NCBI GenBank assembly: GCA_024403615.1
Contig: JAKSRM010000004.1
Coordinates: 62,001-126,000, forward strand
Length of the DNA stretch: 64,000 nt
Direction: 5' to 3'
Source: Lachnospiraceae bacterium
Lineage (GTDB): Bacteria; Bacillota; Clostridia; Lachnospirales; Lachnospiraceae
The notes under the pieces are model-generated. The model saw nothing but the letters and a program-made list of their open reading frames with translations, ran no database searches and was not told the origin of the DNA. Positions 18,812 to 27,815 of this stretch are shown here, one piece after another. How positions within the stretch are numbered: position 1 is the first letter of the stretch; every line of letters starts with the position of its first letter. Both the position numbers and the translations under genes were made by a program.

Positions 18812-19738
18812 TTATAATCTCTCCGTGCTCTCTACCACATATCTCTGACGACGGAAATTCAAATTCAGAATCAGAGACAAGTACTTAATTACAAAAGTCA
18901 AAATAGCAAACAGGACGAAAAATCCGATGGCCAGGAAAATCATAATTGGCGTCCAGCCTTCTACCGGATGGCCTGTTGCATAAATAATTACGGTGTAAAT
19001 TCCTACAATTGCTGCAAATGCCAACATAACGATGGACATAACAAACGCGATTTTGTAGCCAATGTCGGTAAAGAGAATCAGGGAATCTACGGCCAGAGAG
19101 GTTCTCTCTTTGGAAGACTGCTTATCAATACGGTTCTCTCCCGTTGGCTCAAATTCCACATAGGTCTGAGCCAGAGCAAGATTTGCATTTACGGCCTTCC
19201 GGTACATCTGTGCCTGATTCATGGAAGAAGCTCGGTTAATTGCCCTTCTGGAGGTGAGACGGAACGCCTCCGTCCGCAGTTGCTCTTTAATGTTGGAGAA
19301 TTTATTAAATACGGAATAGAACAGTTTGGAGGAGAATTTCATTTTTCCCTTTGGGCAGGCGCTGACAATGTCATAGCCTTCCTGCATCTTCCGGTACAAT
19401 TGTTCCATCATATTCTCCGGCCAAGTCTGGTTTGCTGAATCAAATTCAAAAACGAAATCGCCAATGGCCATATCACATCCAGCATTCATGGCTAATTCCA
19501 CGCCCTGAACATAGCCCATATTTACAATCGTAACGGCACAATGATAAGCTTTTGCACATTCTTTAATCACTGCTTCTGAATTATCCGTGGAAGCGTCATT
19601 GACACATACAATTTCAAACTGGTTAAATAGCTCACCCAATTTGGAATACACGTGATTTAAAAATCCCTCAAGAACCGAAGAATTATTTCTCACGTAAATT
19701 ACTGCCGATACAAAATTTTGTTCTTTACCTAAATTCAT
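18812..19738 (-). CDS. GT2-like protein with two C-terminal membrane helices (GtrB-like)
   Basis: 308 residues: an N-terminal GT2 domain (AVIYVRNNSS, VCVNDASTDNS) and two C-terminal membrane helices near 225-250 and 262-290, the layout of GtrB/ArnC-type polyprenyl-phosphate glycosyltransferases. Where such enzymes have DADLQ it reads FDSANQTWP, so the second Asp of the DxD is missing. It may be a divergent enzyme or an inactive partner of the other GT2 proteins. GGAGG precedes the ATG, which overlaps the oxidoreductase stop (ATGA). Confidence 0.83.
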   Translation of the reverse strand: MNLGKEQNFVSAVIYVRNNSSVLEGFLNHVYSKLGELFNQFEIVCVNDASTDNSEAVIKECAKAYHCAVTIVNMGYVQGVELAMNAGCDMAIGDFVFEFDSANQTWPENMMEQLYRKMQEGYDIVSACPKGKMKFSSKLFYSVFNKFSNIKEQLRTEAFRLTSRRAINRASSMNQAQMYRKAVNANLALAQTYVEFEPTGENRIDKQSSKERTSLAVDSLILFTDIGYKIAFVMSIVMLAFAAIVGIYTVIIYATGHPVEGWTPIMIFLAIGFFVLFAILTFVIKYLSLILNLNFRRQRYVVESTERL

Positions 19739-20862
19739 AATATTTCCTCCAGGTCATAAACGGTCGTTATTTTTCCGGATAATACGCTTACAAAGGTTGG
19801 GCCCTGACTGTGTACTTTAATACAGGTCGGTCGGGAATCATCTACATCCGATGCAGTCAAAATCGGCTTAATGGAATACAGGGATTTCACATATTCAAAC
19901 TTGTATTTATCCAACATGTATTTCTTTGCCAGCTTCGACATATAGTCCCAAGCGCTTTCCGGATGAACTTCGCATTCATTACAGTTGCATAAGAAGCCCG
20001 GCCGGCATTTCCCATTTGTTTTTTCCTGGCAAGGGAATTTTGCCAGTTCTTCATAGCAGGTTTCATGAGGGGTAAAGGCTACGCTAGTCAGGGAATGAAG
20101 ACCCGTTTTTCCAAACGGCATAATAGAAAAGAACGGTCCGTCCATAACCGTAAGGCCGATATCCCTTAATTCTGCATTGACCTTGCAAAGAATGACTTCA
20201 CAAAGCTCATATTTTATTTTAAAAGGCTCAAAGCCTGCCATTTTCGTGATTTCATTAACACAGGCGTAGGTTGCATTCAGTACAAAAGGTGCATAATAGT
20301 ACTCTTCCCCAGAGCCAATCTTATACACATCGCCTTCCGTCTCAATGGAAGTTACCGGATGGTTGTAGCGGATTTCGATATTTGGATAAATCATAATTTC
20401 CGCCATCAGACAACGGGAAAGTACTCTTGCGTCGAAAGTTACTTCTCCAGTAACGAAGGCTCCATCACACATGCCTTCCTTGAAATATTCATCTACTGCT
20501 ACCTTACCGCATGGGATATTTGCAGCTTTGGAAAACTTTTCAAACTGGGCAGCGTTGGTCCAGGAAAACTTGGAACTGGTAGCATAAATCTGATAAAACT
20601 CGCTATTAATGCACTCCGGATACTGGGAGACAAATTGGTCAAAATAACGGGCCGTGGACTGGGCTGTAGAGATAGATCTTGGGTAATGGTAGCCTAAATG
20701 TACTCTGGCCTGGTTGACATAAGTCGCCCGTAAGAAGCAATCATGCTCCTTCTCTAAAACCAGTACCCGCTCGCCTCTTAAGCCGCAAATCCAAGCTGCG
20801 TAAAGTCCGTAGATTCCGGCGCCGATGATTATTTTGTCGTAGTTTTTCTTTTCTTCCATCAT
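19735..20862 (-). CDS. FAD-dependent oxidoreductase (DAO family)
   Basis: 375 residues. The FAD-binding motif IIIGAGIYGLYAAW is at the N-terminus, followed by LVLEKEHD and a second conserved segment NQARVHLGYHYPRS, typical of D-amino-acid-oxidase-like and FAD-dependent proteins in polysaccharide loci. Near residues 270-290 there is a Cys-rich insert (PCQEKTNGKCRPGFLCNCN, then another Cys) that could bind a metal or Fe-S centre. Two ATG codons are adjacent at 20862 and 20859, and the ribosome site is weak. It probably oxidises an amino, amine or hydroxyl group of a sugar-like intermediate made by its neighbours; this is inference. Confidence 0.85.
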   Translation of the reverse strand: MMEEKKNYDKIIIGAGIYGLYAAWICGLRGERVLVLEKEHDCFLRATYVNQARVHLGYHYPRSISTAQSTARYFDQFVSQYPECINSEFYQIYATSSKFSWTNAAQFEKFSKAANIPCGKVAVDEYFKEGMCDGAFVTGEVTFDARVLSRCLMAEIMIYPNIEIRYNHPVTSIETEGDVYKIGSGEEYYYAPFVLNATYACVNEITKMAGFEPFKIKYELCEVILCKVNAELRDIGLTVMDGPFFSIMPFGKTGLHSLTSVAFTPHETCYEELAKFPCQEKTNGKCRPGFLCNCNECEVHPESAWDYMSKLAKKYMLDKYKFEYVKSLYSIKPILTASDVDDSRPTCIKVHSQGPTFVSVLSGKITTVYDLEEIL

Positions 20863-20873
20863 TTTTCCATCAT

Positions 20874-22142
20874 TTATTTAAAATCAAAAATCGAATAACC
20901 TTCTTCGATTACTGTGGTGGTGTAGGAGCTAATGACCACATCTGGCTTACTTTCCCGGATATAGTCCTTAATGCTTCCTTCAAAATACCGACCGTCCAAC
21001 AACTCTACTTTCTCGTAATTCAAGGACAGAAAGGCGGTTACCGGAATGCATAAGGAATCAGCAACCAGGAGCACCGTTTCCGGACGTTCTGCATTTTTAT
21101 TTTCTATGGTGCATCGTCCCGTTCCGTAGTAGGACAACAGTCCTAAAAAGCATTCTCTCCAATAGATTCCATCATAGTTGATTTCGTCATAGTCATATAA
21201 AACTTCCCATGGCCCCGTCCGGTCGATGTCCTCTCGGTCCTGCGTAAAATGAAGCTCTGTGGCAAATTTCGGATGAAGGATTTCAAAATCATCCGGATCT
21301 GTCGCTGCTAAAGTAGCTTTCCGTCCCAGGGAGCCTAAGTAATTCTTTTCCAGGAATTCCATTTCGTACTGGTCCGGGTCATAAAGGGTCTCGTCATACT
21401 CCAGGCCATACTGCTCTTCCATGTAGGAACACAGTTCGTTGGTTGCCCATAATGCCACCGGCTGTCTCCAATGATGGTCCGTCCGGAAGAACAAGCTATG
21501 ATAATCCTCAAAGGTGGCTTCAATATTGTCCCGAAGGTCCAAGCACTGGATTCCATAATCTTTTAAATCTGCAATCAGCGCGTCTGCATTATCATTGGCA
21601 AAGTCTTTGACCCGGTTAATTCCTTCATCTCCAAATTTATCGATGTTTCCCGGCGTCTGCAGGTAGAAGAATTTCGCTCCTGCTTCTTCCGAAACATCCT
21701 TTAAACTTTTTATTTTCGTAGCAATATTCCCTATGGTCTCTGAGCTTTCTTTCTTATTGGCGCCAGCCAAATAACCATTGTCCAAATACAGAATGCTGTT
21801 ATATTCCGTCGGTGCAAAAAGTTTCCAGCCAATCAGATTCTTATAGCGGACTTCATTTTCCACCAGAGCGGTCCGTCCCAACAGTAGGTCATTGGAATAA
21901 GCCTCGGTATAGTTCTTCGCTGCATAAATGCCGTTGGAATAACCTTTATAAATTTTGGCAAAGGCGTCATCCTCTGCTTTTATGTCATAAACTTTGGTCT
22001 CAATGGAACGATCCATCTTGAACAATTCGGTAGCACCAGACTTTATGGCAATAAAGACCGCAAGAATCAGGAGCAGGAATACAACCATGATTCCCAGAAT
22101 GATTCTCGTTATTATTTTTTCAACTCTGCCTTCTTTGCCCAT
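20874..22142 (-). CDS. DHHW-family, SGNH/AlgX-like membrane-anchored protein
   Basis: 422 residues with one N-terminal membrane anchor (about 10-33) and an extracytoplasmic domain. It carries RTDHHWRQPVALWAT, the DHHW signature of AlgX/AlgJ-like proteins, and a Ser-bearing VADSLCIPV segment expected at the SGNH nucleophile. Such proteins transfer acyl groups passed by an MBOAT partner to exopolysaccharide. The MBOAT gene directly precedes it (two bases apart). It likely acetylates the polymer outside the cell. Confidence 0.88.
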   Translation of the reverse strand: MGKEGRVEKIITRIILGIMVVFLLLILAVFIAIKSGATELFKMDRSIETKVYDIKAEDDAFAKIYKGYSNGIYAAKNYTEAYSNDLLLGRTALVENEVRYKNLIGWKLFAPTEYNSILYLDNGYLAGANKKESSETIGNIATKIKSLKDVSEEAGAKFFYLQTPGNIDKFGDEGINRVKDFANDNADALIADLKDYGIQCLDLRDNIEATFEDYHSLFFRTDHHWRQPVALWATNELCSYMEEQYGLEYDETLYDPDQYEMEFLEKNYLGSLGRKATLAATDPDDFEILHPKFATELHFTQDREDIDRTGPWEVLYDYDEINYDGIYWRECFLGLLSYYGTGRCTIENKNAERPETVLLVADSLCIPVTAFLSLNYEKVELLDGRYFEGSIKDYIRESKPDVVISSYTTTVIEEGYSIFDFK

Positions 22143-22144
22143 TC

Positions 22145-23620
22145 CTAAAAATTAAAATAGATAAACGGATTGTAGCTTTCCGATATAACTGCCAATACGG
22201 ATAAAACGAAAATTGCCAAAAGGAGCACTGCTCTGGCCACATCTTTCACTTTCTCCTTGGTTACTTTGTTGCTGATCCATCTTGCCAACGGAGTGGATAA
22301 CAAAATTCCTGCCGGCAGAAGGAACTTCACATTGCTTAAATAGGTCCAAAAGTCTGCATCTACAAAAGCCTTGGAAGTCTTTCCAAACATGTTTCCAATA
22401 TAAGCCCAGGCCACATTTAAGCTTTCTGCCCGGAACAGTACCCAGGCTAAAAGGAGAAAGAAGATAACGTAAACGTGATATACCACTTTCATCCAAGTGA
22501 AGCCTTTTTCCGTAGCAGCTTTCAAAGCTTTTTTCCCAAACCCGGAAAGATTTTCAAAGGTCATCAGTACGAAGAAGACTAAGCCCCATACGACAAAGTT
22601 CCAGTTTGCTCCATGCCAGAAGCCCATGGCCAGCCAAAGCGCCAAAAGGGATAAAATCGTCGGAAGATATTTTCCTTTCTTCTTGCCGAAGGTCTTCTTC
22701 GACCATTTTCCCATTTTGATAAAACCTTTGCTTTTCTGTAGCGGGTAGAACAAATAATCTTTCATCCACCGGCCTAAGGTCATATGCCATCTGCGCCAAT
22801 ACTCCGTAAAGGACATGGACACGTAAGGATAATCAAAGTTCTCCGGAAAATGGAATCCAAAGATTCTTCCTAAGCCAATGGCCATATCGGAGTATCCGGA
22901 AAAATCATAGTATATCTGTAAACTGTAGCAGATAATTCCCAACCAAGCCGTAGCCACCGAATCCGCTCCCGGACTAAAAAAGGCGTAATCTGCGATAATT
23001 GCAAAAAAGTTAGCAAAAAGTACTTTCTTTCCTAAGCCGTAAACAAATCTGCGTACGCCATAGGTAATATCCGCGCTGGTCTCCTGTCGGTTTAAAAGTT
23101 CTTCCGAAACTTCCTTGTACCGTACGATAGGTCCTGCAACCAGCTGTGGGAACATGGAAATGTATAATCCCAAAAGAAGCAGGTTCTTCTGCACCCGGTC
23201 TTTGTTAAAATAAACATCCAGCACGTAAGACAGAATCTGGAAGGTGTAAAAGGAAATTCCCAAAGGCAGGACGATGGATACGTTTGCTCCAAACATTCCT
23301 GCAGTAAAGCCCAGATATTTAAAGACAAACAAAAGTCCAAGATCCAGAACCAGCCCTGCGGCCAGAAGCCAGCGTCTTACGGATAATTTTTCGTATTTTC
23401 CAAGTCCTAAGCCAATTAACCAGTTTAAGACGATGGAAGCAATCATGATAAATACAAACTTCGGCTCTCCCCATGCGTAGAAAACAAGGCTTGCAATAAG
23501 CAAGACAATATTTTTAAATTTTCGTCCTCCGTCCTTGCATTTCTTTGTGAAAGGATTGAAATATACAAGAACGGTCAGAGGCAGAAAAAGAAATAAAAAT
23601 ATGTTTCCGGAAAATACCAT
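22145..23620 (-). CDS. MBOAT O-acyltransferase (AlgI/DltB family)
   Basis: 491-residue polytopic membrane protein. It has the AlgI-type segments YKEVSEELLNR, DFSGYSDMAIGLGRIFGF and EYWRRWHMTLGRW, and the family His in GFWHGANWNFVVWG. MBOAT proteins move an acyl group across the membrane for O-acetylation of exopolysaccharides or D-alanylation of teichoic acids. Upstream lies an acyl carrier protein gene, downstream its DHHW partner. AAAGGCAG sits just before ATG 23620. Confidence 0.93.
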   Translation of the reverse strand: MVFSGNIFLFLFLPLTVLVYFNPFTKKCKDGGRKFKNIVLLIASLVFYAWGEPKFVFIMIASIVLNWLIGLGLGKYEKLSVRRWLLAAGLVLDLGLLFVFKYLGFTAGMFGANVSIVLPLGISFYTFQILSYVLDVYFNKDRVQKNLLLLGLYISMFPQLVAGPIVRYKEVSEELLNRQETSADITYGVRRFVYGLGKKVLFANFFAIIADYAFFSPGADSVATAWLGIICYSLQIYYDFSGYSDMAIGLGRIFGFHFPENFDYPYVSMSFTEYWRRWHMTLGRWMKDYLFYPLQKSKGFIKMGKWSKKTFGKKKGKYLPTILSLLALWLAMGFWHGANWNFVVWGLVFFVLMTFENLSGFGKKALKAATEKGFTWMKVVYHVYVIFFLLLAWVLFRAESLNVAWAYIGNMFGKTSKAFVDADFWTYLSNVKFLLPAGILLSTPLARWISNKVTKEKVKDVARAVLLLAIFVLSVLAVISESYNPFIYFNF

Positions 23621-23675
23621 GGTCTGCCTTTCGTTTTACTTTACTGAAAGTTTGTATCACTTTTGTTAAATCTTG

Positions 23676-23924
23676 TTAATCTAAATTGGTTGCCCGTTCT
23701 TTAATGATTTCGACCATATCGCCAACATTCTGCATCTCAGCGATTTCGTCCATGGAGAAGGTCAGCCCGAACTCTTCTTCTACAGCGACTACCAGATTGA
23801 TATGTTCCATGCTGTCCCAGTCATCAATAGAATCTGCATTGGTATCATCATCGATAAATAAATCTTCATCATCGAAGACTTCCTGAAACACTTCATTTAA
23901 ACGGTTGTTGATCTGCTCGTCCAT
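23676..23924 (-). CDS. Acyl carrier protein
   Basis: 82-residue acidic protein with the phosphopantetheine site DDWDSMEHINLVV (Ser near residue 39) and the usual ACP helices. It is the first gene of the polysaccharide operon, with AGGAGG before its ATG. Placed next to an MBOAT transferase it may carry the acyl group for the modification system, as DltC does for DltB, or belong to another synthase. It is not a housekeeping ACP by context: no fatty-acid genes are near. Confidence 0.92.
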   Translation of the reverse strand: MDEQINNRLNEVFQEVFDDEDLFIDDDTNADSIDDWDSMEHINLVVAVEEEFGLTFSMDEIAEMQNVGDMVEIIKERATNLD

Positions 23925-24166
23925 GGCTCCTCCTAACCTATTCTTGCGGTTTTTATATATAAAAAATCCGTATTTATAAATTTTTGCGTCACAAACAAAA
24001 TGCCCGCCTGCGCATTTGGGATTAGAATACCATAAAAAGCGCGAAAATACTACTTTTTCAACACTTTTTCACTACTTTTATCTTTATTATTATAATAATA
24101 ATTGAAGGTCCATTTGAGATGCGATATAATTAGTTTGAATTTTTATGTTCATCGGGGACTTTTGTA
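23925..24166. other. Divergent intergenic region between ACP gene and GT-C gene
   Basis: 242 bases, AT-rich, holding the start regions of two divergent transcripts. A clear promoter is seen for the plus-strand gene (see separate entry). For the long minus-strand polysaccharide operon a TTGAAA at 24061-24056 and an extended -10-like TGGTATTCT at 24032-24024 are candidates, but their spacing is not canonical and I cannot decide between them. No hairpin or repeat is evident. Confidence 0.5.
24102..24130 (+). promoter_or_regulatory. Sigma-A type promoter for the GT-C-like gene
   Basis: TTGAAG at 24102-24107 and a perfect TATAAT at 24125-24130, separated by 17 bases. Transcription would start near 24137, giving a 5' leader of about 30 bases before GTG 24167. 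GGGGA at 24154-24158 is the ribosome site. Confidence 0.75.
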
Positions 24167-26128
24167 GTGGAGAATTTTATTTGGAGTGGCTATGTATGGG
24201 TTGTTCCTCTGGTAATGGTAGTAATTAGCTACATTACCGGCGACCTTCTTTGCCTTCTTTTTAAAAACGAAAAGGGATTTGCAGTCAAAATTCTGGTAGG
24301 ATTTTGTACTCTTCTTTGCTTGTTCCACATTACCAGTCTGCCGTTCATGTATAACGACTGGCCGTTTTCCACCCTCTATACCCTGTTCCTTTGCGACATT
24401 TTAGGCATCTTCATCACCTACATTCTATTGTCCCTGATTCAACGGCGTCTCCCGTTAAAAACGGATATTCGGGGCTTTTCCAAAGGATTGGTTTTCACTG
24501 CAAAACGGTCCTGGTGGAGCTATCTGATTTGGGCTGGGGTTTTCGCCCTGATCCTTTATCAGCTTTACGAGATTATTCTTTATACCGCCTACAACGTAGA
24601 CGATAATTTTTATATTGCAGAAAGTGTAACCATTTTATCCAGAAATCATCTGTTGGATGTAGTTCCATCCGGCGGAATGGCTGGCAGCGTTTTCCCTGCA
24701 ACTTACCAGTTGGTAAGCTGGGAAATTCTGATTGCAGCTTTATCCAAGCTGTTCTGCTTGGATGCTGCGGTCCTTTGTCACAGCGTCCTGCCGGCTCTTT
24801 TGGTACCGTTACATTACCTGTCCTTATATCTGGTAGGACGGGAATTGGGCCGCAAAAAGCTGCCGTTTTTCATGCTGTTCGCAGTTCTTTTAAATCTGGT
24901 CTGCGGACCATCTACTTACGGCCAAGGAGCTTTCCTAACCTTGCGGATCTGGCAAGGAAAAGCAGTATTTGTTAATATTCTGCTTCCATTGTTGCTGTTC
25001 ATTTTCATTCGTCTGGTAAAAACGAAAAAGGTCAATGTTCGGAATATTTTCTTCCTGTTCACCATCCTTTTAGCAAGCCAGGCGACTACAACTGTAGGAA
25101 CTTATTTAGCACCAGTTCTCTACGCAGCTTATGCCATTGCCTTCCTGATTATTACCGGAAAATGGAAAGAATTCTTTAAGTTATTTATTCCTGCCGCTGG
25201 TATTGCACCGTTCGTTTTCTGGAAGCTGGCTTTATTAATTCAGGCTGGATCTTTATCTTCCTTAAGCGAGGGATCCGGAGTATTTTCCAAATCCTTCTAC
25301 GAGATTATCACTCGGTACTATGGATGGAATTTTGTTCCATTCCTTTTGATTCTTGCAATCATTATTCTTGCAATCAAATTTAAGGGTCAGAAAGAAAATC
25401 CTCTGCGGTTCTTCTTCCTGATTGCTTCCGCTTTCTTAATCGTCCTGTTTATTAATCCGTTTACTATGCCTTACGTAGAGCGTTTTGTAACTGGTGTGGG
25501 CGTTTACTGGCGTGTATTCTGGTTATTACAGCCGGTAATCGTTATTTCTGCAGGCTTTGCGGTGCTGACGGATATTCCAAAGAAGCACCTGGTAAAAGTC
25601 CTTCTTCTGCTGTTTATCAGCTCTGTTCTGTTGTTGTCTGGAAGATCCATTTTCAAAGATGAAGACATGGTAAAAAGAGCTGCTAACAAATATAAAATTT
25701 CTGAGACCACAATCAGTATTGCAGATGCCATCGAAGAAGATATTCGGACCTCCAATCCAGAGGCAACGGAGGCCGAATTAAAAGAAAGAGTTCTGGACAG
25801 CGTCGTTCTGCTTCCAAAGACTCTTTCCTTAGAGCTCCGTCAATACAAAGACATCCCTCAGATTTATTATGTTTACCTGTCCAACAATTATCCGGAATAT
25901 CAAACAGATTTTGAATACGCCCGGATTCGCGGTCTGTATAGTTCTCTTTATGCTGCAAAGACCTTTGATGCAAAGCATTTCTTAAAAGATGTGAAGTTCT
26001 TAGACATCGATTATGTTGCTATTGGAGCACCAACAGTAAAAGCCAACGAAGATTCAATTCCAAAACAGTTTGAATTGATCTACGAAGGCTCTCGCTACAA
26101 TCTCTATAAGACAAATATTAATAATTAA
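24167..26128 (+). CDS. Large GT-C-like membrane protein (DUF6077-like)
   Basis: 653 residues with about 13 membrane helices and a soluble C-terminal part. The first large loop has YNVDDNFYIAES (142-153), an acidic pair like GT-C catalytic residues, followed by PSGGMAGSVFPATYQ. I do not assign a substrate. It lies divergent to the polysaccharide operon and probably works on the same lipid-linked product, using sugars from the GT2 enzymes. The start is GTG 24167 with GGGGA eight bases upstream; no in-frame ATG is close. Its TAA directly abuts the dapB stop on the other strand. Confidence 0.85.
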   Translation: MENFIWSGYVWVVPLVMVVISYITGDLLCLLFKNEKGFAVKILVGFCTLLCLFHITSLPFMYNDWPFSTLYTLFLCDILGIFITYILLSLIQRRLPLKTDIRGFSKGLVFTAKRSWWSYLIWAGVFALILYQLYEIILYTAYNVDDNFYIAESVTILSRNHLLDVVPSGGMAGSVFPATYQLVSWEILIAALSKLFCLDAAVLCHSVLPALLVPLHYLSLYLVGRELGRKKLPFFMLFAVLLNLVCGPSTYGQGAFLTLRIWQGKAVFVNILLPLLLFIFIRLVKTKKVNVRNIFFLFTILLASQATTTVGTYLAPVLYAAYAIAFLIITGKWKEFFKLFIPAAGIAPFVFWKLALLIQAGSLSSLSEGSGVFSKSFYEIITRYYGWNFVPFLLILAIIILAIKFKGQKENPLRFFFLIASAFLIVLFINPFTMPYVERFVTGVGVYWRVFWLLQPVIVISAGFAVLTDIPKKHLVKVLLLLFISSVLLLSGRSIFKDEDMVKRAANKYKISETTISIADAIEEDIRTSNPEATEAELKERVLDSVVLLPKTLSLELRQYKDIPQIYYVYLSNNYPEYQTDFEYARIRGLYSSLYAAKTFDAKHFLKDVKFLDIDYVAIGAPTVKANEDSIPKQFELIYEGSRYNLYKTNINN

Positions 26129-26890
26129 TCAGCCGATTACATCCGCCATAGAATAAAGTCCAGGCTCTTTTCCACCTAAGAACAGGGCTGCATTTAATGC
26201 GCCATTGGCAAAGACTGCTCTGGAAAGGGCGGTGTGTTTGATTTCAATAATTTCGTCGGTTCCGGCAAAAATGACTTCATGTTCTCCCACAATGGTTCCA
26301 CCTCTTACAGAGCTGATGCCGATTTCATTTTTCGGACGTACGCTTCTGCGGTCGCTTCTGCCGTAAACATAATCATACTCTTCTTTCGTTCCCTCTTTCA
26401 CAGCATCTGCCAGCATAATCGCTGTTCCGCTAGGAGCATCTAATTTTGTATGATGATGTTTTTCTACGATTTCTACATCGAAGCCAGCCTTGGTTAAAGA
26501 CAGGCTAATGTCATTTAATACTTTCAGTAAGGTATTGATTCCCATGGACATGTTTCCGGAACGAAGAACCGGAACTTCTTTAGAAAGCTCTTTGATTCCT
26601 GCTTCCTGATTTGCACTTAAACCAGTTGTGCAGATAACAGCAGCAGTTTTCGTCTCTTTCATATAAGCTAAAAGGCCGTCTACCGCAGTAGCAGTAGAAA
26701 TGTCGATAATGACATCGGCGCTTTCTTTTACATCCTTCAGGCTTTCATATACCGGATAAGATTTTCCACCTTTTTCTGTATCTGGGCGGTCTACGCCAGC
26801 AACGATTTCGATTTCCGGATAATCCGCTGCCAGAGAGGAAACCATGTTTCCCATTCTTCCGTTACATCCATGAATCAGTACTTTTACCAT
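26129..26890 (-). CDS. dapB: 4-hydroxy-tetrahydrodipicolinate reductase
   Basis: NAD(P)H-dependent reductase of the diaminopimelate/lysine pathway, 253 residues (usual length). The Rossmann motif GCNGRMGNMV is at the N-terminus and the signature EKHHHTKLDAPSGTA holds the catalytic His-His and Lys. It begins two bases after the dapA stop, so the two are co-transcribed and supply DAP to the wall, in keeping with the penicillin-binding protein upstream. No terminator is visible after the stop, which abuts the convergent GT-C-like gene. Confidence 0.97.
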   Translation of the reverse strand: MVKVLIHGCNGRMGNMVSSLAADYPEIEIVAGVDRPDTEKGGKSYPVYESLKDVKESADVIIDISTATAVDGLLAYMKETKTAAVICTTGLSANQEAGIKELSKEVPVLRSGNMSMGINTLLKVLNDISLSLTKAGFDVEIVEKHHHTKLDAPSGTAIMLADAVKEGTKEEYDYVYGRSDRRSVRPKNEIGISSVRGGTIVGEHEVIFAGTDEIIEIKHTALSRAVFANGALNAALFLGGKEPGLYSMADVIG

Positions 26891-26892
26891 AA

Positions 26893-27792
26893 TTATTTCA
26901 CCAGCTTGATTCCGTAATTGATCAGGGCTTTACGGAGTCTTTCTTCGTTCTTAGGGTCCATTGTGCAAAGAGGACTTCTTAAAGGTCCAACCTCAAAGCC
27001 CATCATATTCATTGCGGTCTTAACTGGGATAGGGTTTACTTCGCAGAATAAAGCTTCAATCAGTTCGATAGCTTCTAACTGAAGCTTTGCTCCCTCTGCC
27101 ATATTTCCATTCAGGAAAGCAGCGGCAATATCATGGGTTTTCTGAGGAGCTACGTTACTTAATACAGAAATAACACCGATTCCGCCTAAAGCCATAATAG
27201 GGGCGATTTGGTCATCATTTCCGGAATAAATATCCAGGCAAGGATCATCCTGAAGTAAAGAAGCAAGTTTTGCAATCTGAGAAATGTTTCCGCTGGCTTC
27301 TTTAATAGCAACGATGTTCTCGCAGGTTTTTCCTAAGGTAACTGCCGTCTCAGGAAGCATATTAACGCCGGTTCTTCCTGGAACGTTGTATAAAATAATT
27401 GGAAGGTCTACGCCTTTGGCAAGTCTTGTAAAATGCTCAATCAGACCTTTCTGAGTAGCTTTATTGTAATAAGGAGTAACCATCAACAGGCCATCGGCGC
27501 CCATTTCCTGGCATTTTCTGCTTGTATATTCGGAAGTTCTGGTGTTGTTGGAACCACAGCCAGCAATAACCGGAATTCTCTTTTTTGCTGCCTGAATTGC
27601 GCAGCCAACAGCTTCCATATGTTCTTCTACGGTCTGGGTAGAAGGCTCACCAGTAGTACCACATACGATAAGAGCATCGGTTCCGTTCGCAATATGATAC
27701 TCAACTAATTCCTCAATTTTCTCAAAATTGATGTCTTCGTTTTCCTTCATCGGTGTGACCATAGCCACGCCAGCACCTTTAAATAATGCCAT
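26893..27792 (-). CDS. dapA: 4-hydroxy-tetrahydrodipicolinate synthase
   Basis: Class I aldolase condensing pyruvate and aspartate semialdehyde, 299 residues. Motifs: CGTTGEPST (pyruvate site), YYNKATQKG, the Tyr of LYNVPGRTGVN, and the Schiff-base Lys in VAIKEASG. CAGGAGGA lies upstream of ATG 27792. It lies 23 bases after the penicillin-binding protein gene and likely shares its promoter. Confidence 0.97.
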   Translation of the reverse strand: MALFKGAGVAMVTPMKENEDINFEKIEELVEYHIANGTDALIVCGTTGEPSTQTVEEHMEAVGCAIQAAKKRIPVIAGCGSNNTRTSEYTSRKCQEMGADGLLMVTPYYNKATQKGLIEHFTRLAKGVDLPIILYNVPGRTGVNMLPETAVTLGKTCENIVAIKEASGNISQIAKLASLLQDDPCLDIYSGNDDQIAPIMALGGIGVISVLSNVAPQKTHDIAAAFLNGNMAEGAKLQLEAIELIEALFCEVNPIPVKTAMNMMGFEVGPLRSPLCTMDPKNEERLRKALINYGIKLVK

Positions 27793-27815
27793 GTTCCGTC
27801 CTCCTGATTTTTATA

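Noticed and set aside
26040..26128. dapB terminator within the end of the GT-C-like gene
   Set aside because: A 7-bp stem (TCAATTC/GAATTGA) exists on the minus strand but no T-run follows.
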